Below are positions 24,104-34,219 of a DNA stretch of 64,000 nucleotides, piece after piece. Under the pieces are notes generated by a model that searched no databases, was not told where the DNA came from, and saw only the letters and a list, made by a program, of their open reading frames with translations. Both the position numbers and the translations under genes were made by a program. The stretch comes from Oscarella lobularis (lineage: Eukaryota; Porifera; Homoscleromorpha; Homosclerophorida; Oscarellidae), in NCBI RefSeq assembly GCF_947507565.1, contig NC_089175.1, forward strand, positions 806,001 to 870,000, written 5' to 3'. Each line of letters opens with the position of its first letter. Positions within the stretch are counted from its first letter, which is position 1.

Positions 24104-24239
24104 CGAAAACGTATCTGCAGTCCGTTGTGCTGAGTCAGCAAACTGACAAAGCAAGTCTGCGCTTTGTGTATTTGTATGATCGTTGCCAAAGCAGCTGACG
24201 CCACCAACGAGCAGCTGACGCGAAATCGTTAATTAGATC

Positions 24240-24700
24240 TGCAGAAAAGCGGGTCGCTCGTTGATCATCGCACTACATACAAAACGTTCACCTACTTGTC
24301 AGAATACCTGTTGGGAAGACGATACTTGATCAGACAATCGGGAAAAGACTGCACGAGAAGACATCTGTTCTAGCTGCACCTACCTAGTAATAATAAAATC
24401 ATTCAATTAGTAGTTAGCCAGCGGGGCGACCTATTTCTGCATGCACCGACGCGGGGAAGAGTTTACGACAGGCAGCTTGTAGGAAAAACGCGCCGAGCGC
24501 ATCTCAAAGGACGGACAAGCACGTCTAGAAAAGCCCCGATGAATAAAAATCATAGATTCTTGTTTACGTAGGAACGATCCTATCTCTCAAAGTGTCTGGC
24601 GTTGAAGATCAAAGAGTCTCGCGCCGTCGCGGCCTTCCCATGCGCAGATGACTCTCGATGAGAAAGGAGTAAGCTGAAAGAAAGTTCGCTGCGCGTACGT
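24240..24700 (-). pseudogene. Decayed copy of the NAA15 3' end (fragment 1)
   Basis: Matches 29800-30330, the last exon and 3' flank of NAA15. Shared tracts include AGTAATAATAAAATCATTCAATT, GGGGAAGAG next to CAGGCAG, GACGAGCACGTCTAGA-type sequence and the ATAGATTCTTGTTTAC context. The reading frame is destroyed. It lies directly upstream of the peptide precursor, as true NAA15 lies directly upstream of the Cys-rich gene at 29638. Confidence 0.75.
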
Positions 24701-24769
24701 TGAGCACCACGAAAAAAACAGGTCATTGATCACCGTCAACGCTTGGGCTGAATCCTCCTTATATATACC

Positions 24770-25013
24770 TTACGGCCGGTTTCACCGTTTGCGCACTAAA
24801 AACCTTAATTAACTTGAACGATGATCGTTCAGCCGCTTTTCCAGGACGTTTCGGTTCGCACTGTTGCCTAGATTGGAGCGTGGCTGGAGAACCGGCAGGG
24901 AGAAACGGAAGCTTTGTCATTTTCCCGGTATTCGAACACGTGCGTTGAGAAAAGAAAAAAAACTGCAGTGCACTACGCAATGCAGCGACAAAATGACGCG
25001 TAATGGAATCAAA
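24770..25013. repeat. Copy of the 3' flank of the Cys-rich secreted gene
   Basis: Matches about 28810-29215: ACTTGAACGRTGATCGT, CCAGGACGTTTCGGTTC, TTGAGAAAAGAAAAAA and GTGCACTACGCAAT occur in the same order. It is fused at about 25013 to a receptor fragment, which makes this block a mosaic. Confidence 0.7.
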
Positions 25014-25260
25014 CGAATAACGCCGCCAACGCCAAAGTCAAAAAAACGCGAAAGAAAGTCGATGTCGTTGTGGGTTCCGTATTTTGTCTGCTTTGGTCTT
25101 ACGTGTGGCTCTTTGCTTTGCTTTGCTAGCGGCGGCTCTTCTGGTATTCCTTCGTCGTCTGCAGGGCGTCCTTATTTTCGTCTTCTCGCACAACCGCTCA
25201 CCTTTAGGCTAGAACAGACAGCGTAAACGAATCTGATTCGGTAGACGCATATTCTCTGGT
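25014..25260 (+). pseudogene. Receptor fragment (TM6-TM7 and tail), decayed
   Basis: Corresponds to 19120-19480 of receptor 1. It retains AACGCCGCCAACGC, GTTGTGGGTTCCGTATTTTG, the GTCTGCAGGGCGTCC block and CTCACCTTTAG, but has deletions and a duplicated GCTTT that break the frame. A remnant of the exon 2 start (CTACTTCATGATCGC...) lies separately at about 25567-25645. Confidence 0.8.
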
Positions 25261-25566
25261 GTACGTCTGTGCGTTCTTTGTTAACTCGTACACCGTGAAA
25301 GAAAGCCTTAGTTATAAGAACGTGTATGCCAATCACACCAAAAGTGTGACGTTTTGATTCGATAACAGTGCGAATCGGTCGCAGAGCAAATTCTGCTACC
25401 ATGTTAGAGCTTACCCTTATTATTCCTTTTTCTTCACCGAACCGAGACGCTTCACCTGAAATCGTCCCTTCCTTTCGTCTCGAACGCTTCGTTCGGCGAT
25501 GATATCCAAGCTCTAGCGAATCCTACTAGTAGCTCCTCTCTATAACGTCACGCGCTGTTATAATGT

Positions 25567-25650
25567 CAGCATCTTTGGCAGAACTGGCTATACTTCATGA
25601 TCGCTAGCTCATTGCTCACGGAAGGCTGCGGCGATACCCAAGCTTTCTAG
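25567..25650 (+). pseudogene. Receptor fragment (start of exon 2), decayed
   Basis: Short remnant matching 17172-17275: a GCAGAACTGG acceptor context, TACTTCATGATCGC and CGGAAGGCT. It is out of order relative to the TM6-TM7 fragment, so the copy was rearranged. Confidence 0.55.
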
Positions 25651-25909
25651 CGAATCGATTCGCCGTCCCGTCGAATCGCGAACTCGAACGGACGAATTCG
25701 TGGCGGCGTCCCGTAGCAAATAGCGCGCGATCGACGCCTACCTTGAGGATAGAATCGTGTCTGCTCTACGCCCGCTTCGCTGTGGCGTTGCGCTGAGCTG
25801 AGCCTCGCTGAAAGCGAGTCAACTGACGGCCTAGTCAGGTGACCTGACCCTTCACGTGACCCGGGGAGAAGTGTATTTATTGTATGACCAACGCGAGCAG
25901 CTGACGCGA

Positions 25910-26330
25910 AATCGATTCGCTAATTAGATCTGCAAAAACAGAGAAAAGCGAGCCGGGCTCCGTTGATCATTGCACTACATACATGTACAAAACGTAATTG
26001 TCAGAAAACCTCACGATATTTGATCAGACAATCGGGAAAGACTGCACCAGAAGACATCTGCTCTAACTGCCTCACCGCGACCTAGTAATGATAAAAAATC
26101 ACTCAATTAGTAACGCTTGCCAGCGGCGCCCTATTTCTGCGGCACCGACGTGGGGAAGAGTTTACACGTCTAGTAAAGCCCCGATGAATAAAAAATTATA
26201 GATTCTTGTTTACGTTGGAACGATCCTATCTCTCAAAGTGCCTGACGTTGAATATGATCGAAAGTCTCGCGCCGCCACGGTTTCCCACAGATGACTAAAT
26301 GCATGAGAAAAGAGCAAGCTGACGCTGCGC
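25910..26330 (-). pseudogene. Decayed copy of the NAA15 3' end (fragment 2)
   Basis: Closely matches fragment 1 (24225-24640) and, less well, the true NAA15 3' region. Shared tracts include GACAATCGGGAAA, AGAAGACATCTG, AAAGCCCCGATGAATAAA and GATTCTTGTTTACGT. No open frame. Confidence 0.7.
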
Positions 26331-26384
26331 GTTGAGCGCCCAGGGGAAAAAAACAGGCCATTTATTGCCGCCAACGCTTGGCCC

Positions 26385-26585
26385 GAATCCTACTCATGCA
26401 TCGATCGCGTAAACTATTTCAAAACCAGCGACAGCACCTCGATCTTCTTCCGTTCCTGCATGACGCCGCGTCGCCCACCCCCGACGAACTAATTAGACGC
26501 ACAGGCGTAGGAAGAGCTGTGGCAGGTAGACAAACCCGAAACGCGCCCGATAGACTAAAGAGAGAAGCCTCTTACACTGCGGAAT
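26385..26585 (-). pseudogene. Decayed copy of the NAA15 last exon (fragment 3)
   Basis: Aligns with 29995-30210: CGCGTAAACTATTT against CGCGCAAACTATTT, GATCTTCTTCCGTTCCTGC against the true CTCTTCTTCCGTTCCCGC, and a shared ACGCGCC-GATAG. It is interrupted at 26586 by the fold-back element. Confidence 0.7.
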
Positions 26586-27286
26586 TATGGCGCTAGAACA
26601 GTGTCAAAAATAATAAACCATAGGAATGAATGAGTGATAGGAATGAAACATAGGAATGAAACATAGGAATGAAATATAAGAATGAAACATAGCTATGAAA
26701 CATAGGAATGAAACATAGGAATGAAACATAGGAATGAAACATAGGAATGAAATATAAGAATGAAACATAGAAATGAAATATAGGAATGAAACATAGGAAT
26801 GAAACATAGGAATGAAATATAAGAATGAAACATAGCTATGAAACATAGGAATGAAATATAAGAATGAAACATAGGAATGAAACATAGGAATGAAACATAG
26901 GAATGAAACATAGGAATGAAATATAAGAATGAAACATAGAAATGAAATATAGGAATGAAACATAGGAATGAAACATAGGAATGAAATATAAGAATGAAAC
27001 ATAGCTATGAAACATAGGAATGAAACATAGGAATGAAACATAGGAATGAAACATAGGAATGAAACATATCTAGAAACATAGGAATGAAATATAGGAATGA
27101 AATATATTTCATTCCTATGTTTCATGGCTATGTTTCATTCCTATGTTTCATTCCTATATTTCATTCCTATGTTTCATAGCTATGTTTCATAGCTATGTTT
27201 CATTGCTATAACTCATTCCTATCACTCATTCCTATCACTCATTCATTCGTATGGTTTATTATTTTTGACACTGTTCTAGCGCCATA
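26586..27286. mobile_element. 701-bp fold-back / MITE-like element with minisatellite core
   Basis: Perfect 37-bp terminal inverted repeats (26586-26622 and 27250-27286, starting TATGGCGCTAGAACAGTG), extended imperfectly inwards. The interior is a 13-bp minisatellite (AGGAATGAAACAT and variants) that reverses orientation at about 27100, so the whole element is one long palindrome. The outer TA could be the target duplication. No transposase: non-autonomous. The open frames through it (FHSYVSFLCFIPM...) are by-products of the repeat. Confidence 0.85.
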
Positions 27287-27655
27287 CCGGAATGAGCCCC
27301 TGGACGGTGGAAGTCGATTTCAACCAGCTGGTCAAGTTGAAGACGAAACGGCTCGATGCCTGTCGCCAGAACGCTCAACGATCAGTTTGTCTAGCCGTTT
27401 TAGGTGAAAAGAAACTGCAAGAGACACGCGCGCACACTGACTCGTTCAAAATTACCGTGATATTATTTTTCCGGAATGCCAATTCAGTCGAATTCTTTAC
27501 AGCGTAATTCCTCGGCTAATATCGTAGTTTTATATAGTGCCTGCCCGTCACTCTAAATCGTACCAAAAAAAGAACGAAAAAAAAGTAGTCACAGCAGTGG
27601 TTTTTACGAGCGTGCAATCAGCGTGGAAATATGTGAAATCAAGCGAGGCGAATTG
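27287..27655. other. Spacer between the fold-back element and Cys-rich gene 1
   Basis: A plus-strand frame from 27292 (MSPWTVEVDFNQLVKLKTKR) is open to a possible donor near 27400, but no downstream exon is visible and I recognise no family. The rest is the 3' flank of the Cys-rich gene. Confidence 0.35.
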
Positions 27656-28177
27656 TCAATGAACGAAGGGATGATTGGGAAGGCAGCGACAAAGTGCGGC
27701 GTAATTGTAATCGCATACGCCGGGAATGCATTGGAGATTCATCGAAACGGGCTCCCAGTACGAGTAGGTGCACGCGTCTCTTTGTACACAAGAATTCGCG
27801 CTAGCACAGCAGCTCTGCTCATTTAGAATATCGGCAATCTGCTCGATTTTGAACCGCCTGTTGCCGACTCCGTCAATCACATCGACAATCGCGTTATATT
27901 TATTGAATTTCGTCGGCGGCTCAGTCGTCGTCGGCGGCTCGGTCGTCGCCGGCGGCTCAGTTGTTATTGGCCCGGGCCATCGAGCTACCCTGTGGCGAAC
28001 CTGCGACGATTCTGTCTCGTCTAGCATTCTATTGATGTCTTTAACCATCGTCTCCAGATGATCAAAGTCGCGAGTCAACGACAGAGGCTTCTTCGCCGCT
28101 ATACATTCACCCTCGTCGACCAACGTTACGATAAGGAGCAACAGTGCATTGCAGAAAGACGGCGACAGACTCGTCAT
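27656..28177 (-). CDS. Secreted furin-type Cys-rich protein, paralogue 1
   Basis: Single open frame, 173 residues, starting MTSLSPSFCNALLLLIVTLV (signal peptide). A prodomain follows (LTRDFDHLETMVKDINRMLD) and ends in a dibasic/furin-like site, RHRVAR, before W. Then comes a Thr/Pro linker with TTEPP repeats. The C-terminal domain has eight cysteines (SCCASANSCVQRDACTYSYW, EPVSMNLQCIPGVCDY, LCRC). Its layout of signal, pro-segment, cleavage site and Cys-rich mature domain is that of secreted growth-factor or cytokine-like ligands. I do not recognise the family. All eight cysteines are conserved in paralogue 2. Confidence 0.78.
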   Translation of the reverse strand: MTSLSPSFCNALLLLIVTLVDEGECIAAKKPLSLTRDFDHLETMVKDINRMLDETESSQVRHRVARWPGPITTEPPATTEPPTTTEPPTKFNKYNAIVDVIDGVGNRRFKIEQIADILNEQSCCASANSCVQRDACTYSYWEPVSMNLQCIPGVCDYNYAALCRCLPNHPFVH

Positions 28178-29164
28178 TTAGTTGGCATAGAAATGAGACA
28201 GGAATCTTGGTTGAGTGTTTTTATCGTTCAGCCTACGGTTGTGTCGTATATACTAAAAATAACAACTAACTCATTCTCTTATAAATAGACGATGTTCGTG
28301 TATCAGGTTTCGCTGCGGATGTGCGAGAATATGGCCAAGAGAGACCAGACACTTAGAAGGATAGTCAATTAGATTTCTATTGAAACAGAGAAATCTTTCA
28401 AAATGAGAAGTCGGCCAGCTAGACTCGGGCTCCAAATTAATTAACCGGTGCCGCGCCCGACTTCGAGACAAAAAAAGCTCAATTATAATGGATTAGACCT
28501 GTAGCGATTCTTGTTTTGTTACTTTACGATCACGGCACGCCTAGCTATCTCAAATTAAATTGTTCGTGGGCATCAGAGAGTCAAGGAAGAGCCACTGGCC
28601 GGCTGGCAGTCTCAGTTTTGTGTCTCAATTTCGCAACAAAAGCCAAAGTACTCCGCCCTTCTACCTTGTCTCCCTCTCGTGAATATATGGGAGACAAGGG
28701 AGCTAGAATTAAGGGCCTGGGGAACGAGGCTATAGGCTGGGAGATCGAGCTACAGCTAACCGGAGTCGTCTAATTTGCGCCAGCACTGCTACTGTAGTGA
28801 CGGATCGTGAAATAAAACCTTATAAAATCTTCACTTGAACGGTGATCGTCTAGCTGCGTCGAGAGACGACTCCGAGAGCGAGTCTGTTTGCATGCCATGA
28901 AGCTTGAGAACGTCACCGTGACGGCGGCGTCATGGCTGGCATCTGTTTCTCCAGGACGTTTCGGTTCCGAGGAACGCAGGGAGAACTGAAACGGCGGACA
29001 CGCTGGTTTTATCGTTTTCCCGGATGTTCTATTATTCTACAGTACAACACAACACGTGCCTTGAGAAAAGAAAAAAGTGGAGTGCACTACGCAATCAGCA
29101 CTGTTACTCGACAAGTCAGCTACGACAATGCTTAGCGACAATGCTCAACGACAAAAAGATAATG
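28178..29164. other. Spacer between the two Cys-rich genes
   Basis: Upstream flank of paralogue 1 and 3' flank of paralogue 2. 28810-29160 is the source-like copy of 24770-25013. A small hairpin (CTTGTCTCCC...GGGAGACAAG) lies at about 28664-28700. No coding exon seen. Confidence 0.5.
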
Positions 29165-29638
29165 TCAGTGTTTGAAGGGATGGACGCCAATGCAGCGACA
29201 CACTGACGTAGCGAAGTTGTAATCGCACCTGCCGGGAATGCACTGGAGATTCATAGACACAGGTTCCCAATAGAAATGGGTGCACGCGTCTTCTCGTACA
29301 CAAGAATTTGAGATAGCACAGCAGCTCTTTTTGTTCAGAATCTCGGCAATGTCTTCGATTTTGGATTGCCTGTTGCCGCCTCCGTTGACCACGGCTACGA
29401 CCATGTCAAATTTATCAACCAATTTCGTCGGGGCTTCGGTCGCCCATCGAGCTACCCTGACTCGAGATTCAGCCTGAGGCTGCGATTCGGCAGCGTCCAG
29501 CATTCCATTGATGTTTTTAGCTACCGTCTTCGGATCGCCGAAGTAGTTAGTCAAGGACAGCGGATGTTTTGCTGCCGAACCTTCACTCTGGTCCACTGCA
29601 ACGAGAAAGAGAGACAAAAACAGGAACAGACTCGCCAT
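29165..29638 (-). CDS. Secreted furin-type Cys-rich protein, paralogue 2
   Basis: 158 residues from ATG 29638. The signal peptide is MASLFLFLSLFLVAVDQSEG. The prodomain SLTNYFGDPKTVAKNINGML ends at a furin-like RVRVAR site, and the mature Cys-rich domain has SCCAISNSCVREDACTHFYW, EPVSMNLQCIPGRCDY and VCRC. The eight-Cys pattern is identical to paralogue 1, but the TTEPP linker is absent. Its signal peptide and GDPKTV segment are shared with the peptide precursor at 23516-24103. Unknown ligand-like secreted protein. Confidence 0.8.
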   Translation of the reverse strand: MASLFLFLSLFLVAVDQSEGSAAKHPLSLTNYFGDPKTVAKNINGMLDAAESQPQAESRVRVARWATEAPTKLVDKFDMVVAVVNGGGNRQSKIEDIAEILNKKSCCAISNSCVREDACTHFYWEPVSMNLQCIPGRCDYNFATSVCRCIGVHPFKH

Positions 29639-29966
29639 CACGGTGAAATAGGTGTACTGTAAGCTGGTCGAATCGAAATGAGAAAGCAAGCTTGGCTCAG
29701 CGCTTTTATCGCCCTTGCCGCGAAGTACTAAAAAAGAGCAACTAATTTACTGGCTTGGAAATAGACTTCCGTTTGTGACAGGTTGCTGTGGCTAAGAAAG
29801 GATCATCTATTAGATCTGCAAAAACATCCGTCGTCCCCCTCCCCCAGTGGAACGATGATACTAGCCCAGAAAACTGCGAAAGAGTGCACGAGAAGACTTC
29901 CTTCTAAATGCGTCACAACGTAGTAATAATAAAATCATTCAATTCCCCCCTATTCGCTTAGTAACG

Positions 29967-32900
29967 TTAGTCTGTGGCGGCGGCGGCGGCGACCGCCTCA
30001 TCGCGCAAACTATTTTCAGCAGGAGCGGTAGCGACTTGAATCTCTTCTTCCGTTCCCGCCGCCGCCACCGCGTCGTCACCGACCTTCGCGTCTTTCTCCT
30101 CCGAGCTAAACGCACCGGCGTGGGGAAAGAGCTTGTGACAGGCAGCCTTGTACGAAGCGACCGTTTCGGGACAAACTCCAAACGCGCCGGATAGGAGCGC
30201 CTCTAAGACAGACGAGCACGTCTAGAGAGAGAAAGAGAGAGAAACCCCAATGGATCCTGAATCGTAGAGATTCTTCGTTTGCTAATTTACGTCAGCGCGT
30301 CTGTCTTCCAAATCGTCAGACAAATTGGTTACCAGAGCCAGAGAAGACTGCGTTTCGTCTGGCTTTAATCGACACAGGACTTTAGATCCTATCTCAAAAA
30401 GGGCGTCTCGTCGTCAAAAATAAAGTTTTCGTGTCGCGAGGCTTCCCTACCTGATATTAGATGACGAAGAGAGGTGGCGTTTCGCTCCAAATATAGCCGA
30501 TTGAACGTCGCCACGTCCTTTGAATCCAAAAGAAGGAGCAGCTCTTCGTCGACGATTCGTCGAATGACGTCGTTTAGATCGTTCGACGAATTATTCACTA
30601 AAACCAGACTCAGAAATTTCAGGCAACTCAACTCGTTTTTTTTTGGTACCTGCTAAAGCAAAATCGACGACGTGTTCGTGCAATTCGGGATGATTTGCAT
30701 CGATAGCTGTTGCTTTTTTCACCGATAGAAGCATCATGAGGAATTTGCCTACGTTTCCACGGCAACGTATTGGAATGAGCGAGTTGGGGCGGCCGGGTCT
30801 TACGTTTTTTGCTGTAAATTCTATACGCTAACAAATGTGTTTCTATTCGGCCTGCGGCCATCTGTTGAAGGGGCTTCAAAAACTTGATCGCCTCTTCAAG
30901 AGGCTGAGACGTCTGCGAGACACAGAGAGAGTCAATAAATGTTAATGAATAAAAATTGGTAACGTACCCGAACTAAGTCCTCTGCTCGCAAAATCGTCTC
31001 CTTGTCAGCCTCCGAATTTTTCCCCGAAGACGAATCTAAAAAGGGAGGGTAAAGAAGTACTATGTCTGTCTATAGTCTAAGGAGAGAGTTGGAATTCCGC
31101 ACATGCATGTTTTGCAAAAACCACCATAAAGAAATCAACCTCCCGTCTATCTAATGTCTGAGCCTCTGCTCTATCTAATGCAAGCGAGATCACAGGCCTC
31201 ACAGGCCCCAAGACTAGTGTGCTGTGCGCCATTATTTTGGTTAAATAAAAAAAATCTTACTCTGTACTGGTACCTAATTGCGACATACCTTTCTTCTGAG
31301 CCGCAGCGGCGGCGGCAGCAGCAGCGGCAGCGTCTTCTTTCTGTGCTCTCTTCTTCGCCTTTCTTTCCTTATTTCGTATCTTCTTCTTCTCCGCTTCAGT
31401 CATTTCAGCTACACAGAGCCCGTGACTCCCTATCCGCCTTAGAATTGGTACTGTACCTCCAGCCAGTCCCGCTTCTCCAGCGCTGCTAGTGTGCGGATGC
31501 TCGTACAGGTGCAAGTAAATCTAACATCGTTCTCTCTTTCCCCCTCTCGCCCCAAATTAAATATCGCCGCCCTCCTTACTTCAATCGCCAGTTTGGCTGT
31601 TTTAAAATAAAACGGATGACTTCTAAGGTTATCCTCCAAACGCAGAAGACTGCGCAGAATTATTCCATATAAATGAATAAATAAAATCGATCTAATTCAT
31701 CTAATTTACCCGACGTATGTCCGCAGCGTCATTTTGCGCAAGCAGTACGAATGAAAATCGAATTGATCTTCAATCATGTCGACGAAATGCTAAGAACAGA
31801 CATGTGAAATTTCGAGAAAACACGCTGATGTCAAAATCTCGTCTTACTCTCTCTATTTGATGACACTTCCTCAACGCTTCGCCCCATTTTCCTTGTTTTT
31901 GATAGCTAAGAGCACATTCCGTTTGAAACCACATGCATTGCATTTCGTTTAGATTCTCCTCGGCACAAGCTCCGTCCTAAATATCCTAATCAATTAATCA
32001 ATCGATTTCTAATCTACAATCGCACTCGAGTAAAATTCTCGCAAATTTCCTCCGCCCTCTTTATTTGATCGGATCGGATTAAATACTTCGCGCACAGGCA
32101 ATTCACATATCGATCGGCTGTGTCCAACAGCCGACCCTCGTCGACCCACTCAGCCGCTTGCAAATAATTGCCAGCACGCTAAACACACCACGTGACTATT
32201 GAAACTCTCACAACATAAATCAATAATTGATTACCTTGTAGATTTTTCCCTTGAGCATGTAGAGCTCCACCAGCGTGGGCGTGTGCTCGATAGCACGATT
32301 GACGCACTGTAGCGCCCTTTCGATGTCGTGCGTGTAACTATAGTGATGAGCCATATAGACGAGCATCCAAATTTCCACGGAAGGAGGAGCCTCGTCTTCA
32401 TCTAGATAAATAAATAAATAAATAAATAAATAAAATAAATAAATAATTCGTTGTGTGACTTGTTACCGTTGACGTCAAACTTTCCGCATTGGGCATGGCA
32501 TTCGAGATAGCCTTCGACCAAATCTCCAATGAGTTGCACCTAAACGCGATTAATTAATCGCTATTGACTAACAATCAAATCACACTCCCTCCCCCTCCGA
32601 CCTTTTCTTTGTCTGAGTAGAGACCTCTGAGTAAATTGAATAGAGGCGCGAAACCCTTGAGAAAGTATTTTCTCATGTAGGCGGCGAGTCTCTCTCGAAG
32701 GCGATCTCCTGTAAGGAAATCTAAGACTAGGCGTTTGGGAAGCGAAGCGTAGGGACGCCGTCTTGCTACGTCGTCGTAAATGGCGAGGCGGTCCTCTTCC
32801 GTTGCTAAAGCAACGGACACTGTACTCTCAATCGGTACATATTGTTATTATGAATTATTCAATATACCCGGAAGTGTCGTTCTCTCTACTGCAGCGTAAT

Positions 32901-34110
32901 ACGCTCGATTTTCTGGATTTCTCGTTAAAAGAATTTGATAGATTGACGCTGCTTGTTCTCGTTTGCCTAAAGCCTCCAACAGTTTTGCTACACTCAATAA
33001 AAAAATGGACTACTACTAGAGAGAGCACATAAATAAATATATAAATATCTTTACCCCATGTCTCATGATAAGACAGCCTGTCCAAGATAACGGAGTCGTT
33101 TGCTTCGAGGTGATCCAGGGCCACTTGGTGTTGACCGGCTTCGCAGTGGAGATAATTCTCAAATAAGGCCAATTCACCATTTTCGTATGCAACGCGCTCC
33201 TAAACAAAAGAGCAATAATAATAATAAATAATTAATAAGAGACGTCCCAAGCCAACCGAAGTGCATTGACGATATTGAGAAATAATTGCGGCCGCCATCG
33301 TGTGATCCTTCAGGAGATGATAGGATATGGCGTAGCCAAGCCAGCCGTTTCGTTGAGACGGTTTCAACTGCAGAAGACGGTATCGCGTCTCCTAATAACA
33401 TATAATTCAATAAATATAATTTTTATTGTTTTGCGTCATACTTTGAATCCTTCCAGATCTCTCATCTGAATTTGCAGCAGCGACAGGTCTCTCAAAATTT
33501 GAAGATTATCCTGTACAATCAATAAATAAAAAATCCGTCACACCAAAAAGCTGAAGGATCTCACTGGATCCAATTTGAGTGCGTTTCTGTAGCACTTGAT
33601 GGCTTCATCGTACTTCTTATCGGCTCTCTGCAGAACCCCGTACACATGCCAGCCTACGTTCGTCAATCATGTCGTCGCCATGGCAACGTCAAGAAACGAT
33701 CCCCTCCCGTACATATGTGACTTTTGATGTCGTTTTTGAGTCCGCGCTTCACTTCTTCGTACGCTTCCTCTTTTCGACCCATTGCGTTGTACGTCAGTCC
33801 TCTCATGGCCAGAGTCTCTGCGAAATCGGATCGCGCTCGTTCGACGAAACTGCCACGCCCACACGCTCACCTCCATGATCGTGAAATTTTGGATTGGTCA
33901 AGATCTGCTTGGCGAACTTGAGACCGCTCTTGTACTGCTTCTGCTCGTAGCATTTCTAAGCAGAAAGCGGAAAATTCGGGTGAATAGGCGCCTCGCGCGA
34001 CGACCGGCAGGCGAGGAAACGGCTCCGCGTTCGATGGAGAGCCGGAAACTCACCAGGATACGCTTGAATATCCCGTGCTCTTTCGGCGGCAACGGTTGGG
34101 ATTGTGACAT
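29967..34110 (-). CDS. NAA15: N-alpha-acetyltransferase 15, NatA auxiliary subunit
   Basis: Ribosome-anchoring scaffold of the NatA N-terminal acetyltransferase. Starts at 34110 with [19 protein letters not shown], as in human NAA15 (LPPKENALFKRIL). TPR-repeat exons follow across many short introns. Landmarks include [20 protein letters not shown] and [10 protein letters not shown] (32575-32750), [20 protein letters not shown] (near 31600), the Lys-rich [20 protein letters not shown] with a polyalanine run (31257-31420), [20 protein letters not shown] (near 30850), and a final exon with [15 protein letters not shown] ending at 29967. An AAAT microsatellite sits in the intron at 32402-32450. 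The 3' end was copied three times into 24-26.6 kb. Confidence 0.92.
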
Positions 34111-34219
34111 GGCTAGGGCGAAGTCGCTTTTGGGAGAGAACCGACGAAGAACATGTGCAGCGTCTGAGCATGCGCAGACGTCGCTTTTTGTCGTAACGCG
34201 CGGTAGGTTCGTCGAAGAA
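34111..34219. promoter_or_regulatory. Bidirectional promoter NAA15 / RNF121
   Basis: Only 109 bp separate the NAA15 ATG (-) from the first possible RNF121 ATG (+). The interval contains GCATGCGCAG at about 34168, close to the palindromic NRF1-type motif common in animal housekeeping bidirectional promoters. No TATA box is visible. Confidence 0.5.

Noticed and set aside
23449-24198. 249-aa plus-strand ORF across the peptide precursor
   Set aside because: Shadow of the 102-bp repeat on the opposite strand. It lacks a signal peptide or processing logic, while the minus strand has both plus homology to neighbouring genes.
24770-25013. Possible new gene upstream of the receptor fragment
   Set aside because: The sequence is a decayed copy of the 3' flank of the Cys-rich gene at 28810-29215.
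26604-27125. Long minus-strand ORF FHSYVSFLCFIPM... (173 aa)
   Set aside because: It is the 13-bp minisatellite of the fold-back element read in frame; no start context and no non-repeat sequence.
26620-27250. CRISPR-like array of short repeats
   Set aside because: Units are 13 bp and contiguous without unique spacers, in a eukaryotic intron-bearing genome; it is a minisatellite.
27656-29638. Assignment of the Cys-rich pair to IL-17 or neurotrophin-like cystine knots
   Set aside because: The W..VSMN..C.PG.C pattern is only vaguely similar, and cysteine spacing does not fit either family by eye.
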